DNA of 64,000 bases from Paenibacillus naphthalenovorans (GTDB lineage Bacteria; Bacillota; Bacilli; Paenibacillales; NBRC-103111). A program made the translations under genes and the position numbers. The DNA lies in NCBI RefSeq assembly GCF_900099895.1, contig NZ_FNDY01000003.1:124001-188000 (forward strand), given 5' to 3'. Shown piece after piece: positions 17,593 through 27,733 of the stretch; the stretch's first letter is position 1; each line of letters opens with the position of its first letter. The notes under the pieces are model-generated. The model worked only from the letters and a program-made list of their open reading frames with translations. It did no database searches and was not told the DNA's origin.

Positions 17593-18882
17593 ATGAAAGC
17601 AAGCTGGGAAAAAATAGAGAAGAACGTAGCCGTTCTTGATATTGAAGTCGAAGCGGAACAGGTGGCCGCCGCCCTGGACAAGGCATTCAAGAAAGTCGTA
17701 CAAAAGGTGAATGTCCCGGGTTTCCGCAAGGGCAAAGTGCCCCGCGCCATTTTTGAATCCAAATTCGGTGTGGAGAGCTTGTATCAGGACGCGCTTGATA
17801 TTATTTTGCCGGACGCCTATGTTGCAGCCGTGCAAGAAACAGGCATCGAGCCCATAGACCGTCCTGAAGTAGACGTCGAGCAGTTCGGCAAAGGACAAAG
17901 TTTGAAGTTCAAAGCCAAGGTTGCCGTAAAGCCGGAAGTGGAGCTTGGCGAATACAAGGGCATCGAGCTCGAAGCGGAAGAAGCTTCCGTAACGGCGGAA
18001 GAAGTCAACGAAGAGCTGGAAAGACTGCAAAAGCGTCATGCGGAGCTGATTCCGGTGGAAGAAGGCGCTGCGCAAAACGGCGACATTGTCGTGATCGATT
18101 TCGAGGGCTTTGTAGACGGCGCTGCATTTGAAGGCGGCAAAGCCGAAAGATATTCCCTGGAGCTCGGATCGAACAGCTTTATTCCTGGTTTTGAAGAGCA
18201 GCTGGTCGGTTTGGAGAAAGGCGGCGAGAAGGACATTACGGTTACCTTCCCCGAAAACTACCAGGCGGAAGAGCTGCAGGGCAAAGAAGCCGTATTCAAA
18301 ATCAAGCTGCACGATATCAAGCGCAAAAACCTGCCGGAGCTTGACGACGAATTCGCTAAAGACGTCAGCGAGTTCGAAACGCTTGAAGAGTTCAAGGCTG
18401 ATCTCGAAAGTAAGCTGAAAGAGCGCAAGCAAAACGAGATCAACGCAAAGAGAGAAGCTCAAGTGGTGGAGAAAGCTGCTGCAGCGGCTGAAGTTGAAAT
18501 TCCTGAAGTCATGATCAATGACGAGGCCGATCAAATGGTTAAAGAATTTGAAGCCCGTCTGCGTACGCAAGGCATGAACATCGAGATGTACTACCAGTTT
18601 ACCGGACAAAGCGTCGAGGACCTGAAAGGTCAAATGCGCGCCGACGCCGAGAAGCGCGTACGGAATAACCTGGTGCTCGAAGCCATTGCCAAGGCTGAGA
18701 ACCTGGAAGCAACAGAAGAGGAAATCAATGCCGAGCTGGAGAATTTGTCCAAATTGTATGGCCGTTCCGCAGACGAGATCCGCAGCATCTTCACGTCCAA
18801 CGGAAACATGCCTTCCCTGGTTCAGGACATTGTGAACCGTAAAACGGTTAAATTCCTGCTCGACAACAGCAAAACGGCGTAA
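17593..18882 (+). CDS. tig: Trigger factor (ribosome-associated chaperone, peptidyl-prolyl isomerase)
   Basis: A 429-aa protein with the three trigger-factor parts: the N-terminal ribosome-binding domain carrying the GFRKGKVP signature (about residues 43-50), an FKBP-like isomerase domain (about 160-245, GDIVVIDFEGFVDG and FIPGFEEQLVGL), and a long helical C-terminal cradle. It binds the ribosomal exit tunnel and helps nascent chains fold. ATG 17593 follows AAGGGGAAAG. It has its own promoter and terminator, then clpP and clpX follow, the order common in many bacteria. Confidence 0.97.
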   Translation: MKASWEKIEKNVAVLDIEVEAEQVAAALDKAFKKVVQKVNVPGFRKGKVPRAIFESKFGVESLYQDALDIILPDAYVAAVQETGIEPIDRPEVDVEQFGKGQSLKFKAKVAVKPEVELGEYKGIELEAEEASVTAEEVNEELERLQKRHAELIPVEEGAAQNGDIVVIDFEGFVDGAAFEGGKAERYSLELGSNSFIPGFEEQLVGLEKGGEKDITVTFPENYQAEELQGKEAVFKIKLHDIKRKNLPELDDEFAKDVSEFETLEEFKADLESKLKERKQNEINAKREAQVVEKAAAAAEVEIPEVMINDEADQMVKEFEARLRTQGMNIEMYYQFTGQSVEDLKGQMRADAEKRVRNNLVLEAIAKAENLEATEEEINAELENLSKLYGRSADEIRSIFTSNGNMPSLVQDIVNRKTVKFLLDNSKTA

Positions 18883-18913
18883 CGAGTAACGCTCATACCG
18901 CGTCACATACATT

Positions 18914-18950
18914 CAAAGGCACGTGTACTTCCATGCGTGCCTTTGTTTTA
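18914..18950 (+). terminator. Terminator after tig
   Basis: CAAAGGCACG pairs with CGTGCCTTTG around a 12-base loop, followed by TTTTA. Confidence 0.85.
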
Positions 18951-19242
18951 CCCAAAAATTGCGTTTCTGCCGGCTGATGAATGCACATAAGAATGACATA
19001 GCAGTACAATAAGAAGTACATAGCTTTGCCTACGCCGTACATATGAACGTTGCGTAGTTGCGTACATAGCGGTATTTAGCCGCAAACGTTTAAACCGACA
19101 TAAGAACGGCTTTGCTTTTAGTACATAGTAAGCTCACGGAGAGCGCATAATGAGCAGTAGGCGGTTGCCGTCGTTCAGCATGGCGATGGAAACGGCCGTG
19201 ATGGTTGCAGGCGTGAGATGAGGGCGGGTTATTTGCATGAGA
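18951..19242. repeat. Noncoding region with recurring GTACATA/ACATAAGAA motifs
   Basis: The gap between the tig terminator and the clpP promoter holds GTACATA four times (19016, 19037, 19062, 19121) and CATAAGAA-type words at 18986 and 19099, with related ACATA words nearby. Hairpin potential exists between TAGCGGTATT and neighbouring inverse words (19066-19085). I see no open reading frame with a ribosome site. The repeats could be protein-binding sites upstream of clpP or decay of an older sequence. Confidence 0.45.
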
Positions 19243-19271
19243 ATGACTTTAGCCATTAAACGTGCTACAAT
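19243..19271 (+). promoter_or_regulatory. SigA promoter of clpP
   Basis: ATGACT (19243-19248), 17 bases, TACAAT (19266-19271) with the extended element TGC. It is 50 bases before the clpP start. I looked for a CtsR heptad repeat (GGTCAAA direct repeat) around it and found none. Confidence 0.65.
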
Positions 19272-19321
19272 GATTTTGTAAGTTCTTTGTATTGCATTAA
19301 CGAAGTAGAGGGGTTGAGACG

Positions 19322-19912
19322 ATGACTCTGGTACCTATGGTTGTAGAACAGGAAGGCCGCGGCGAACGCTCTTACGATATTTACTCGCGTTTGTTAAAGG
19401 ATCGCATTATTTTCTTGGGCAGTGCGATCGATGACGATGTCGCCAACCTGGTTATAGCCCAATTGTTATTTTTGGCTGCAACGGATTCCGAGAAGGATAT
19501 CCACTTGTACATTAACTCCCCTGGCGGTTCCGTTACCGCAGGAATGGGTATATATGATACAATGCAATATATCAAGCCGGACGTTTCGACCATTTGCGTC
19601 GGGATGGCTGCAAGTATGGGCTCGTTATTGTTAACCGCCGGGGCGCCGGGCAAACGCTTTGCTTTGCCGAACAGCGAGGTTATGATTCATCAACCGCTTG
19701 GAGGAGTTCGCGGTCAGGCATCGGACATTAAAATTCATGCCGACTGGATTATCAAGACCAAGCAGAAGCTGAATCAAATCTATGTGGAACGTACAGGACA
19801 GCCATACGAAAAAATCGAACGCGACACAGACCGTGACAATTTCATGAGTGCGGAGGAAGCTAAAGCATACGGGCTCATTGATGCGGTTATCACTCGCAGT
19901 GATTTGACATAG
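19322..19912 (+). CDS. clpP: ATP-dependent Clp protease proteolytic subunit
   Basis: A 196-aa serine peptidase that forms the tetradecameric barrel of ClpXP/ClpCP. The catalytic Ser98 is in GMAASMGS and the His in MIHQPLGG about 25 residues later; the Asp is in the C-terminal third. Start ATG 19322 after GAGGGG. The clpX gene follows after 15 bases, so protease and unfoldase are co-expressed; in B. subtilis clpP and clpX are far apart, so this arrangement differs from that model. Confidence 0.97.
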   Translation: MTLVPMVVEQEGRGERSYDIYSRLLKDRIIFLGSAIDDDVANLVIAQLLFLAATDSEKDIHLYINSPGGSVTAGMGIYDTMQYIKPDVSTICVGMAASMGSLLLTAGAPGKRFALPNSEVMIHQPLGGVRGQASDIKIHADWIIKTKQKLNQIYVERTGQPYEKIERDTDRDNFMSAEEAKAYGLIDAVITRSDLT

Positions 19913-19927
19913 AAAAGGAGTGATCCC

Positions 19928-21193
19928 ATGTTTAAATTTAACGACGAAAAAGGCCAGCTGAAATGCTCCTTTTGCGGCAAATCGCAAGAGCAGGTGCGCA
20001 AGCTGGTTGCCGGACCGGGCGTTTATATATGCGATGAATGTATTGAGCTTTGTACGGAAATCGTTGAGGAAGAATTGGGCCATGAAGAAGAGCTCGATCT
20101 GAAGGATGTACCCAAGCCGATGGAAATCCGGGCTATTTTGGATTCCTATGTTATCGGGCAGGAGCAGGCCAAAAAATCGCTCTCCGTTGCGGTTTACAAC
20201 CATTACAAACGGATCAATACGCAGCAGGGCAAGCTGGATGATGTGGAGCTGCAAAAATCCAATATTGCGCTAGTGGGTCCGACCGGGAGCGGAAAAACGC
20301 TGCTGGCGCAAACGCTGGCCAAAATATTGAATGTGCCGTTTGCGATAGCAGATGCCACTTCACTCACCGAAGCCGGGTATGTAGGGGAAGATGTGGAAAA
20401 CATTCTTTTGAAGCTGATCCAGGCTGCGGATTACGACGTCGAAAAAGCCGAACGCGGCATTATCTATATCGACGAGATCGACAAAGTGGCGCGCAAATCC
20501 GAAAACCCGTCCATCACACGCGATGTATCGGGCGAGGGTGTTCAGCAGGCGCTCCTCAAAATTCTTGAGGGTACGGTCGCTTCCGTTCCGCCGCAGGGCG
20601 GGCGCAAGCATCCGCATCAGGAATTCATCCAAATCGACACAACGAATATCCTGTTCATTTGCGGAGGAGCGTTTGATGGTTTGGAACAGATTATTAAACG
20701 CCGGATCGGCAAAAAAGTCATCGGGTTTGGTACGGATGGACACAAAGTCGATCTGAAGCCGGGCGAGTATTTGTCGCTTGTGCTGCCTGAGGATTTGCTG
20801 AAGTTCGGTTTAATTCCAGAATTTGTAGGCCGTATTCCGGTTATCTCCACACTGGAGCCGCTCGATGAAGCGGCGTTGATCCGGATTTTGACTGAACCGA
20901 AGAATGCGCTCGTCAAACAATATCAAAAGCTGCTTGAGATGGATAATGTTACGCTCGAGTTCGAGGACGAGGCGTTGGAAGAGATTGCCAAAGAGGCGAT
21001 CAAGCGCAACACCGGGGCACGGGGCTTAAGAGCCATCATTGAAGGCATTATGCTCGACGTGATGTATGAAGCGCCTTCCCGTACCGAATCGTCCAAATGC
21101 GTTGTAACGAAGGAAGTGGTCCAAGCCAAGATCGCTCCGCAGATTACAGCCCTCGACGGCCAAACGGTGAAGAAAAAAGAAGAAAGCGCGTAA
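19928..21193 (+). CDS. clpX: ClpX, AAA+ unfoldase of the ClpXP protease
   Basis: A 421-aa protein with an N-terminal C4 zinc finger (CSFC near residue 14-17 and CDEC near 36-39), Walker A GPTGSGKT near residue 118, Walker [11 protein letters not shown] near 180, the sensor and IGF-loop region ([11 protein letters not shown] near 265) that contacts ClpP, and the C-terminal [10 protein letters not shown] sensor-2 region. It unfolds tagged proteins and feeds them to ClpP. AAAGGAGTG precedes ATG 19928. Confidence 0.97.
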   Translation: MFKFNDEKGQLKCSFCGKSQEQVRKLVAGPGVYICDECIELCTEIVEEELGHEEELDLKDVPKPMEIRAILDSYVIGQEQAKKSLSVAVYNHYKRINTQQGKLDDVELQKSNIALVGPTGSGKTLLAQTLAKILNVPFAIADATSLTEAGYVGEDVENILLKLIQAADYDVEKAERGIIYIDEIDKVARKSENPSITRDVSGEGVQQALLKILEGTVASVPPQGGRKHPHQEFIQIDTTNILFICGGAFDGLEQIIKRRIGKKVIGFGTDGHKVDLKPGEYLSLVLPEDLLKFGLIPEFVGRIPVISTLEPLDEAALIRILTEPKNALVKQYQKLLEMDNVTLEFEDEALEEIAKEAIKRNTGARGLRAIIEGIMLDVMYEAPSRTESSKCVVTKEVVQAKIAPQITALDGQTVKKKEESA

Positions 21194-21215
21194 GCGCAGG
21201 ATAAACAATAAAATC

Positions 21216-21299
21216 AAACACCTCCAATCCGCTGCCGAAAATTCCTTGTTTCACCCGTTCAGGGGCCAAGGAACACGCGCTTCGGAGCGGAGGATGTTT
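21216..21299 (+). other. Long imperfect hairpin between clpX and ispG
   Basis: Outer arms AAACA...CCGCT.CCGAA (21216-21239) and TTCGG.GCGG..TGTTT (21281-21299) pair with a few bulges, and an inner TTCCTTG / CAAGGAA pair closes a second stem. It is not followed by a T-run, so it is not a classical terminator. It may separate clpX and ispG expression or act in the ispG leader. Confidence 0.45.
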
Positions 21300-21324
21300 G
21301 GTATCATGGGAGAGAAGAAAACAG

Positions 21325-22434
21325 ATGTTTCATAGAACGGAAACAATTCCGGTCAAAGTTGGAAATCTGACCATTGGCGGCAGCAACGACGTGATCATCC
21401 AAAGCATGTGCACGACCAAGACGGCGGATGTGAAGGCGACGGTAGCGGAGATTCATCGGCTCGAGGAAGCCGGCTGCCAGATCGTGCGCGTGACAGTAAA
21501 CAATAAAGAAGCGGCGGAAGCCATTAAAGAGATCAAAAAGCAAATCTCTATTCCGCTTGTAGCCGATATCCATTTCGACTATCGTCTGGCGCTGCTGGCG
21601 ATTGAGAACGGTATTGATAAGGTGAGAATCAACCCGGGGAACATTGGCCGCCGCGAGAAAGTGGAAGCCGTGGTCAGGGCTTGCAAAGAGCGGGGAATTC
21701 CGATTCGCATCGGTGTGAATGCCGGATCCCTGGAGAATCATCTTTTAGAAAAATATGGCTACCCGACTCCTGAAGCCATGGTTGAGAGTGCCTTGTACCA
21801 TATTCAAATTTTGGAAGAGCTTGATTTTCATGATATCATCGTATCTCTTAAAGCCTCCGATGTACCTATGGCCATAGCCGCTTACACGAAAGCGGCGGCT
21901 GCATTCCGCTACCCGCTGCATCTGGGTATCACGGAAGCAGGAACATTATTCTCCGGAACGGTAAAAAGTGCCGCGGGTCTAGGGGCGCTGCTCAGTATGG
22001 GGATCGGTTCCACCATCCGTATCTCGCTTAGCGCGGATCCGGTGGAAGAAGTCAAAGTATGTCGCGAGCTTCTCAAATCATTCGGTTTGATCACGAATGC
22101 GGCCACGCTTGTTTCTTGTCCGACTTGCGGACGTCTTGACATTGATCTTTTCTCCATTGCCAATGAAGTTGAAGAATATATTTCCAAGCTGAAGGTACCG
22201 ATTAAAGTTTCCGTGCTGGGTTGCGCCGTCAATGGCCCCGGCGAAGCTCGGGAAGCCGATATCGGAATTGCCGGAGCCCGTGGAGAAGGCTTGCTGTTCC
22301 GCTACGGCGAAATGATCCGCAAAGTCCCTGAAGCCGAACTCCTTTCCGAACTGAAGAAGGAAATCGATCATATTGTCGATCATTTTAATAAAACCGGTGA
22401 AATTCCCGGCAGAAAGCATCATGCCAATGCATAA
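21325..22434 (+). CDS. ispG: 4-hydroxy-3-methylbut-2-en-1-yl diphosphate synthase (GcpE)
   Basis: A 369-aa iron-sulfur enzyme of the MEP isoprenoid pathway that converts methylerythritol cyclodiphosphate to HMBPP. The N-terminal TIM barrel ([19 protein letters not shown] near the start) is followed by the [4Fe-4S] domain with cysteines in LVSCPTCGR and [15 protein letters not shown] 21325 is ten bases after GGGAGAG; the TTG at 21298 lies in the preceding hairpin. No other MEP gene is in the window. Confidence 0.95.
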   Translation: MFHRTETIPVKVGNLTIGGSNDVIIQSMCTTKTADVKATVAEIHRLEEAGCQIVRVTVNNKEAAEAIKEIKKQISIPLVADIHFDYRLALLAIENGIDKVRINPGNIGRREKVEAVVRACKERGIPIRIGVNAGSLENHLLEKYGYPTPEAMVESALYHIQILEELDFHDIIVSLKASDVPMAIAAYTKAAAAFRYPLHLGITEAGTLFSGTVKSAAGLGALLSMGIGSTIRISLSADPVEEVKVCRELLKSFGLITNAATLVSCPTCGRLDIDLFSIANEVEEYISKLKVPIKVSVLGCAVNGPGEAREADIGIAGARGEGLLFRYGEMIRKVPEAELLSELKKEIDHIVDHFNKTGEIPGRKHHANA

Positions 22435-22453
22435 CAACGGCTTTAAACGAGAA

Positions 22454-22497
22454 TGCCTTGGATCTGTCTTTTGCGAGACGGATACGAGGCTTTTTTT
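22454..22497 (+). terminator. Terminator after ispG
   Basis: GCCT..GATCTGTCT pairs with AGACGGAT...AGGC around a six-base loop and is followed by TTTTTTT. Confidence 0.8.
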
Positions 22498-22560
22498 GCA
22501 CCCTGCTTACATAAACGTATAAAAACGGGGATAAAGACCAATAACAAAATAAACCAAAGT

Positions 22561-23319
22561 CTAGGAGGGATTGGATGACGTCTTTAAATATTGTTCCAGC
22601 CCTATGGCAATATGATCGGCGATGGCTTGCTGCCAATCCGGCCGGACCAGCATTTCGCGGTCTTGATGATTCGTAATAAAACCCATCTCCACAATAACGG
22701 TAGGTATCCGGCAGTGCTTAAGCAGATAGTAAGTCTTTCCGTAGAAGGGTTTTTCGTGAATGCCGTACAAATGATTCAGCGAATGCTGAAGATGCTGGGC
22801 CAGCTGTTTGCTCTGCTCATTTTTTTGATGAAGAAGAATGGCTCCTCTTTTGGACGAATTTCTGGCCGAATTGACGTGTAAGCTGATCATCGCCTTAGGT
22901 TTGATTTCATTGGCCAAATGACTCCGCTGCGCCAAATCCTTCAAATGTCTCGATCTGCTTCTCAACCACAGATTTTCGCCGCTGAGCGCATAGTCTCCCG
23001 AACGGTTGAGAAGAACAATATAGCCTTTTTTCCGTAAAGCCTCGTAGGTTTTTTCGGCAATGGCCAAATTAATGTCCTTCTCCAACAGCTCCCCATACGA
23101 AGTTCCGCCGTCGATTCCTCCATGGCCTGCATCGATAATGACATCCACATTCGATATAGCCGGATGTTCGCTTATTGCATTAGGCTGCAAAAAGGAATCG
23201 GGAGCTGATGCCTGCACCTGCTGCACCTGCACCAAAAGTCCTGGCAACTTGGGCATAAGTAAGATCGATAGCGCTAATCCGAGTGATGCCATACGTTTAA
23301 TGATGATTCGTGTGGCCAT
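22561..23319 (-). CDS. cwlD: CwlD-like N-acetylmuramoyl-L-alanine amidase
   Basis: A 252-aa secreted or membrane-anchored Amidase_3 enzyme: an N-terminal hydrophobic segment (about residues 8-28), then IIDAGHGGIDGGTSYG with the first zinc His, the glutamate in the following helix (EKDINLAIAEKTYEAL), SLHVNSA with the second His, and the catalytic Glu in VIVEMGFITN. ATG at complement of 23317-23319 follows AGGGGTGAG. CwlD removes peptide side chains so that muramic-lactam can form in spore cortex; length and domain plan fit CwlD, but other single-domain amidases are possible. It stands alone, divergent from lonB. Confidence 0.8.
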   Translation of the reverse strand: MATRIIIKRMASLGLALSILLMPKLPGLLVQVQQVQASAPDSFLQPNAISEHPAISNVDVIIDAGHGGIDGGTSYGELLEKDINLAIAEKTYEALRKKGYIVLLNRSGDYALSGENLWLRSRSRHLKDLAQRSHLANEIKPKAMISLHVNSARNSSKRGAILLHQKNEQSKQLAQHLQHSLNHLYGIHEKPFYGKTYYLLKHCRIPTVIVEMGFITNHQDREMLVRPDWQQAIADHIAIGLEQYLKTSSNPS

Positions 23320-23514
23320 AAAACTCACCCCTGTCGTCCAATGAAATGTGCTGCCTTCTTTAGCATCCCCCAAAAAGTTTCTCGAGCTTTAGCGATTAAT
23401 GCTACCACGACTGGGCAATAATACCATATATGTTATCAATGAAACTGCAACTGACCCCGGAAATATCCGCAAACAAAGCCCGGTCAGCTGAAATCATATG
23501 GAGGTCAAAACGCT

Positions 23515-25218
23515 ATGAACATCAGTGTAGTTTTAATGGTGATCCAGTTGTTTTTTGCCATTGTAATCGGGATGTACTTTTGGAATTTGCTGCGCAATCA
23601 GCAAACGAACCGTACGGCCGTAGACAAAGAATCCAAGAAGGAACTGGAGAAGCTGCGCAAGCTTCGTTCCATCTCGCTCAATAAGCCCCTTGTAGAGAAA
23701 ACACGCCCGTCATCGATGGAAGATATCGTTGGACAAAAAGAAGGTCTGCGCGCGCTGAAGGCCGCTTTATGCGGGGCTAACCCGCAGCATGTCATCATTT
23801 ACGGGCCGCCGGGAGTAGGAAAGACGGCAGCTGCCCGTGTAGTGCTGGAAGAAGCGAAGAAGAATCCGGAATCCCCGTTTCGTCCCGACGCCAAATTTAC
23901 GGAAATCGATGCGACCACGGCAAGATTTGACGAACGCGGCATTGCCGATCCTTTGATCGGCTCCGTTCATGATCCGATTTATCAGGGAGCCGGAGCCATG
24001 GGGGTTGCCGGTATTCCCCAGCCCAAGCCGGGTGCGGTGACCAAGGCGCACGGAGGAATATTGTTCATAGATGAAATCGGGGAATTACATCCACATCAGA
24101 TGAATAAATTATTAAAGGTACTTGAAGATCGTAAAGTATTTCTTGAGAGCGCATATTATAATTCGGAAGACACGAATGTGCCGAGCTACATTCATGACGT
24201 GTTTCAGAACGGGCTGCCGGCAGATTTTCGGCTTGTCGGTGCTACGACGCGCAATCCGCAGGAGCTTCCTCCCGCCATCCGTTCCCGCTGCATGGAAATT
24301 TATTTTCGCCCGCTGCTGCCCGATGAGATTGGCATGATTGCCGCCAAAGCGCTCAAAAAAATCGGGTTTCCCGAGAACAGCGCAGCGATCGATGTGGTGA
24401 AAAAGTATGCGACCAACGGACGGGAAGCCGTTAATGTGATTCAGTTGGCGGCGGGCATGGCATTGACGGAACAGCGCCGCGAAGTGTCGGCGGCCGATAT
24501 TGAATGGGTGGTCAACAGTTCTCAGCTTTCTCCGCGTCCGGAGAAAAAAATTCATTCGCAGCCTGAAATCGGTTTGGTGAACGGATTGGCCGTCTATGGC
24601 CCCAATATGGGAACGCTAATGGACATCGAGGTAACGGCAATCCCCGCGGCACAGCCGGGCGGCGGACAATTTACGATTACGGGTGTCGTGGATGAGGAAG
24701 AGATGGGAGGGGGCGCGCGGACGCTGCGGCGCAAGAGTATGGCTCGCGGCTCCGTAGAGAATGTGCTAACCGTTCTTCGAAGACTCAACATCAGGCCGCA
24801 TGATTTCGATCTGCACATCAATTTTCCGGGAGGCATTCCGATTGACGGACCCTCTGCGGGAATTTCGATGGCTGTTGCCATCACATCGGCCATTAAACAA
24901 ATTCCGGTGGACAACCATATCGCCATGACTGGCGAAATCAGCATTCACGGGAAAATAAAGCCTGTGGGAGGGGTTATTGCCAAGGTGGAAGCCGCTTTCC
25001 AGGCAGGAGCAAACAGGGTCATCATTCCCAAGGAGAACTGGCAGGAAATTTTTGCAGGTTTAAACGGTCTGGAGGTCATCCCCGTCGATTGCATTGAAGA
25101 GGCGCTGTATCATGCATTGGGCATGGAACTCCACGTTTCATCCGAATCCCTGGATTTGGTTCAGGAGCCCGCCTCTCCCGCTTCTGTAACAATACTGCAC
25201 GCCGATGCGCTCGAATAG
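23515..25218 (+). CDS. lonB: LonB, membrane-anchored Lon-type protease of sporulation
   Basis: A 567-aa protein: one N-terminal transmembrane helix (about residues 5-25), an AAA+ module with [11 protein letters not shown] near residue 98 and ILFIDEIGEL near 183, and a C-terminal Lon protease domain with catalytic Ser447 in DGPSAGISMA and the Lys in the following IKPVGGVIAK helix. It lacks the N-terminal substrate domain of LonA. In Bacillus, LonB is expressed in the forespore and degrades regulators there. ATG 23515 follows ATGGAGG. lonA follows after 106 bases, as in Bacillus. Confidence 0.93.
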   Translation: MNISVVLMVIQLFFAIVIGMYFWNLLRNQQTNRTAVDKESKKELEKLRKLRSISLNKPLVEKTRPSSMEDIVGQKEGLRALKAALCGANPQHVIIYGPPGVGKTAAARVVLEEAKKNPESPFRPDAKFTEIDATTARFDERGIADPLIGSVHDPIYQGAGAMGVAGIPQPKPGAVTKAHGGILFIDEIGELHPHQMNKLLKVLEDRKVFLESAYYNSEDTNVPSYIHDVFQNGLPADFRLVGATTRNPQELPPAIRSRCMEIYFRPLLPDEIGMIAAKALKKIGFPENSAAIDVVKKYATNGREAVNVIQLAAGMALTEQRREVSAADIEWVVNSSQLSPRPEKKIHSQPEIGLVNGLAVYGPNMGTLMDIEVTAIPAAQPGGGQFTITGVVDEEEMGGGARTLRRKSMARGSVENVLTVLRRLNIRPHDFDLHINFPGGIPIDGPSAGISMAVAITSAIKQIPVDNHIAMTGEISIHGKIKPVGGVIAKVEAAFQAGANRVIIPKENWQEIFAGLNGLEVIPVDCIEEALYHALGMELHVSSESLDLVQEPASPASVTILHADALE

Positions 25219-25324
25219 GGCGATTGGCGTCTCTTTTTGGATAAAGGCGCTGATTGGTGTTTTGAAAACAATTTTGATAAAATGTAAATCACAGCATGTA
25301 TGTTAAGTCTGGAGGTGCTCGCCA

Positions 25325-27655
25325 ATGGGACCGAGCAAACAGAAGGTGCGTCGTTTGCCGCTGCTTCCGCTGCGGGGATTGCTCGTCTATCCGAGCATGG
25401 TTCTACATTTGGACGTAGGCAGAGAGAAGTCGGTGCGTGCGCTCGAGAAAGCGATGGTCGAGGACAGCATGATCCTGCTGTGCTCGCAATCCGAAGTAAA
25501 TATTGAAGAACCGAAGAACGAAGACATTTACCGGATCGGTACCATTGCCAAAGTACGTCAAATGCTCAAGCTACCCAACGGTACGATCAGGGTTCTTGTG
25601 GAAGGCGTCGTGCGCGCGGAAATCACCGAGTTTCTGGTCAATGACGAATATTATGAGGTTCACGTCAAGGAACTGCCCGAACAGGAAGTGTCCGATCCGG
25701 AAATCGATGCATTGATGCGTACCGTATTAAATCAATTCGAGCATTATATTAATCTTTCAAAGAAAGTGACCCCGGAGACGCTGGCCGCCGTCTCCGATAT
25801 TGATGAGGCGGGAAGACTGGCGGACGTCATTTGCAGTCATCTATCTTTAAAAATTAAAGATAAACAAGAAATCCTGGAAACCGTGGATGTGCGTTTGCGG
25901 CTGGAAAAGCTGTTGAACATTCTGAACAACGAACGGGAAGTGCTGGAGCTCGAGCGCAAAATCAGCCAACGCGTCAAAAAACAAATGGAGAAGACGCAGA
26001 AGGAATATTACTTGCGCGAACAGATGAAGGCTATCCAGAAGGAGCTGGGGGACAAGGAAGGCCGCGCTGGTGAAGCGGAGGAGCTGCGCAGCCAGCTGGC
26101 GCAAAGCGAAGTGCCGGAGAAAGTAAAAGAGAAGATCGAAAAAGAAATCGATCGGCTTGAGAAAATGCCGGCTACATCGGCGGAAGGCTCGGTGATCCGC
26201 AATTACATCGATTGGCTGCTTGCCCTTCCCTGGTCGCATTCGACAGAAGACGATCTGGATATCCGCAAAGCGGAGGAAATCCTTAATCAGGACCATTATG
26301 GCTTGGAGAAGCCCAAGGAACGCGTTCTTGAATATTTGGCCGTACAGAAGCTGGTCAAAAAAATGAAAGGTCCGATTCTGTGTCTCGTAGGGCCTCCGGG
26401 CGTCGGGAAAACGTCGATTGCCCGCTCCATCGCACGCTCTTTGGAACGCGAATTCGTTCGAATTTCTTTGGGCGGAGTGCGGGACGAGGCTGAGATTCGG
26501 GGACACCGCCGTACTTATGTCGGCGCCATGCCGGGACGGATCATTCAGGGGATGAAAACGGCCGGGACCAACAACCCTGTTTTCCTGCTGGATGAAATCG
26601 ACAAGATGGCGATGGATTTTCGCGGCGATCCGGCATCGGCGCTGCTGGAGGTCCTCGATCCGGAACAGAACAGCACGTTCAGCGATCACTATGTGGAAGT
26701 TCCTTTCGATCTATCCAAGGTGATGTTCATTACGACGGCCAATGGCGTGCACAATATTCCGAGACCGCTGCTGGACCGAATGGAAGTGCTGTATATCCCG
26801 GGCTATACCGAGATCGAGAAGCTGCATATCGCGCAAAATTATTTGCTTCCGAAGCAGCGGAAAGATCACGGGCTGACGGATGAGCAGCTGATCGTAGATG
26901 AAGCGGCGCTGATGAAAACGGTTCGCGAGTACACAAGGGAAGCCGGCGTCCGCAACCTGGAGCAGCAAATTTCATCGATTTGCCGAAAGGCCGCCAAGCA
27001 GGTCGTCGGCGGAACAGAAAGCGTGCACGTACAGGAGGACAATCTTAAAGAGTTCCTGGGTCAACCCAAATTCCGTTTTGGGATGGCGGAAGAAAAAGAC
27101 CAAGTCGGAGCCGTCACGGGACTTGCCTGGACAGAAGTCGGCGGAGACACGCTGGTGATCGAAGTGACGGTCATGCCCGGCAACGGCAAGCTGACTTTGA
27201 CGGGCAAGCTCGGCGATGTGATGAAAGAGTCCGCTCAGGCCGCATTCAGTTACACACGTTCGCGGGTTGAGCAGTTCCATATTCAAGCCGATTTTCATGA
27301 AAAATTTGATATTCATATACACATTCCGGAAGGAGCCATCCCGAAGGATGGGCCCTCTGCCGGAATTACGATGGGCACGGCGTTGGTCTCGGCGCTTACC
27401 GGTATACCTGTCTCCCGCCATGTGGCCATGACAGGAGAGATTACGCTTCGCGGCCGCGTGCTTCCGATCGGCGGATTGAAGGAAAAGTGCATGGCTGCCC
27501 ACCGGGCAGGCATCCGTACGGTCATCTTGCCCAAAGATAATGAAAAGGACATTGAAGAAATACCCGAAAGTGTGCGCAGCGATTTGAACTTTATCCCTGT
27601 TTCCCACATGGACGAAGTTCTTGAACATGCTTTAGTCAAACCTGTAGGAGTCTAA
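25325..27655 (+). CDS. lonA: LonA, ATP-dependent cytosolic protease
   Basis: A 776-aa protein with the full Lon plan: N-terminal substrate domain ([15 protein letters not shown] at the start), long central coiled coil, AAA+ core ([11 protein letters not shown] near residue 357, [10 protein letters not shown] near 419) and the Ser-Lys protease domain with Ser678 in [10 protein letters not shown] and Lys in [10 protein letters not shown]. It degrades misfolded and regulatory proteins. ATG 25325 follows TGGAGG. A TTGAAA at 25262 with a poor -10 is the only promoter hint in the gap from lonB, so both read-through and a separate promoter are possible. Confidence 0.96.
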   Translation: MGPSKQKVRRLPLLPLRGLLVYPSMVLHLDVGREKSVRALEKAMVEDSMILLCSQSEVNIEEPKNEDIYRIGTIAKVRQMLKLPNGTIRVLVEGVVRAEITEFLVNDEYYEVHVKELPEQEVSDPEIDALMRTVLNQFEHYINLSKKVTPETLAAVSDIDEAGRLADVICSHLSLKIKDKQEILETVDVRLRLEKLLNILNNEREVLELERKISQRVKKQMEKTQKEYYLREQMKAIQKELGDKEGRAGEAEELRSQLAQSEVPEKVKEKIEKEIDRLEKMPATSAEGSVIRNYIDWLLALPWSHSTEDDLDIRKAEEILNQDHYGLEKPKERVLEYLAVQKLVKKMKGPILCLVGPPGVGKTSIARSIARSLEREFVRISLGGVRDEAEIRGHRRTYVGAMPGRIIQGMKTAGTNNPVFLLDEIDKMAMDFRGDPASALLEVLDPEQNSTFSDHYVEVPFDLSKVMFITTANGVHNIPRPLLDRMEVLYIPGYTEIEKLHIAQNYLLPKQRKDHGLTDEQLIVDEAALMKTVREYTREAGVRNLEQQISSICRKAAKQVVGGTESVHVQEDNLKEFLGQPKFRFGMAEEKDQVGAVTGLAWTEVGGDTLVIEVTVMPGNGKLTLTGKLGDVMKESAQAAFSYTRSRVEQFHIQADFHEKFDIHIHIPEGAIPKDGPSAGITMGTALVSALTGIPVSRHVAMTGEITLRGRVLPIGGLKEKCMAAHRAGIRTVILPKDNEKDIEEIPESVRSDLNFIPVSHMDEVLEHALVKPVGV

Positions 27656-27664
27656 TATATATGC

Positions 27665-27708
27665 GCCGATTGAATCCGCTGCGCGGAGATCGGTTCGGAT
27701 CAATCGGC
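27665..27708 (+). repeat. Inverted repeat between lonA and engB
   Basis: GCCGATTGAATCCG and CGGATCAATCGGC form a 13-bp stem with one bulged A around a 17-base loop, without a T-run. It may stabilise or process the lonA-engB transcript. Confidence 0.5.
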
Positions 27709-27733
27709 ATCCGTTAGAAATGAGTGAAATGGC

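Noticed and set aside
17515-18912. 465-aa minus-strand frame opposite trigger factor
   Set aside because: Pure shadow of tig, whose coding strand is certain; Phe/His-rich composition is typical of the complement of Glu/Lys-rich genes.
19201-19321. CtsR operator (GGTCAAA direct repeats) before clpP
   Set aside because: Searched by eye on both strands around the promoter; no tandem heptamer is present.
22561-23319. Treating the single-domain amidase as a copy of the SLH amidase at 53852
   Set aside because: They share only the Amidase_3 fold; the signal segments, lengths and lack of SLH domains indicate separate, long-diverged genes.
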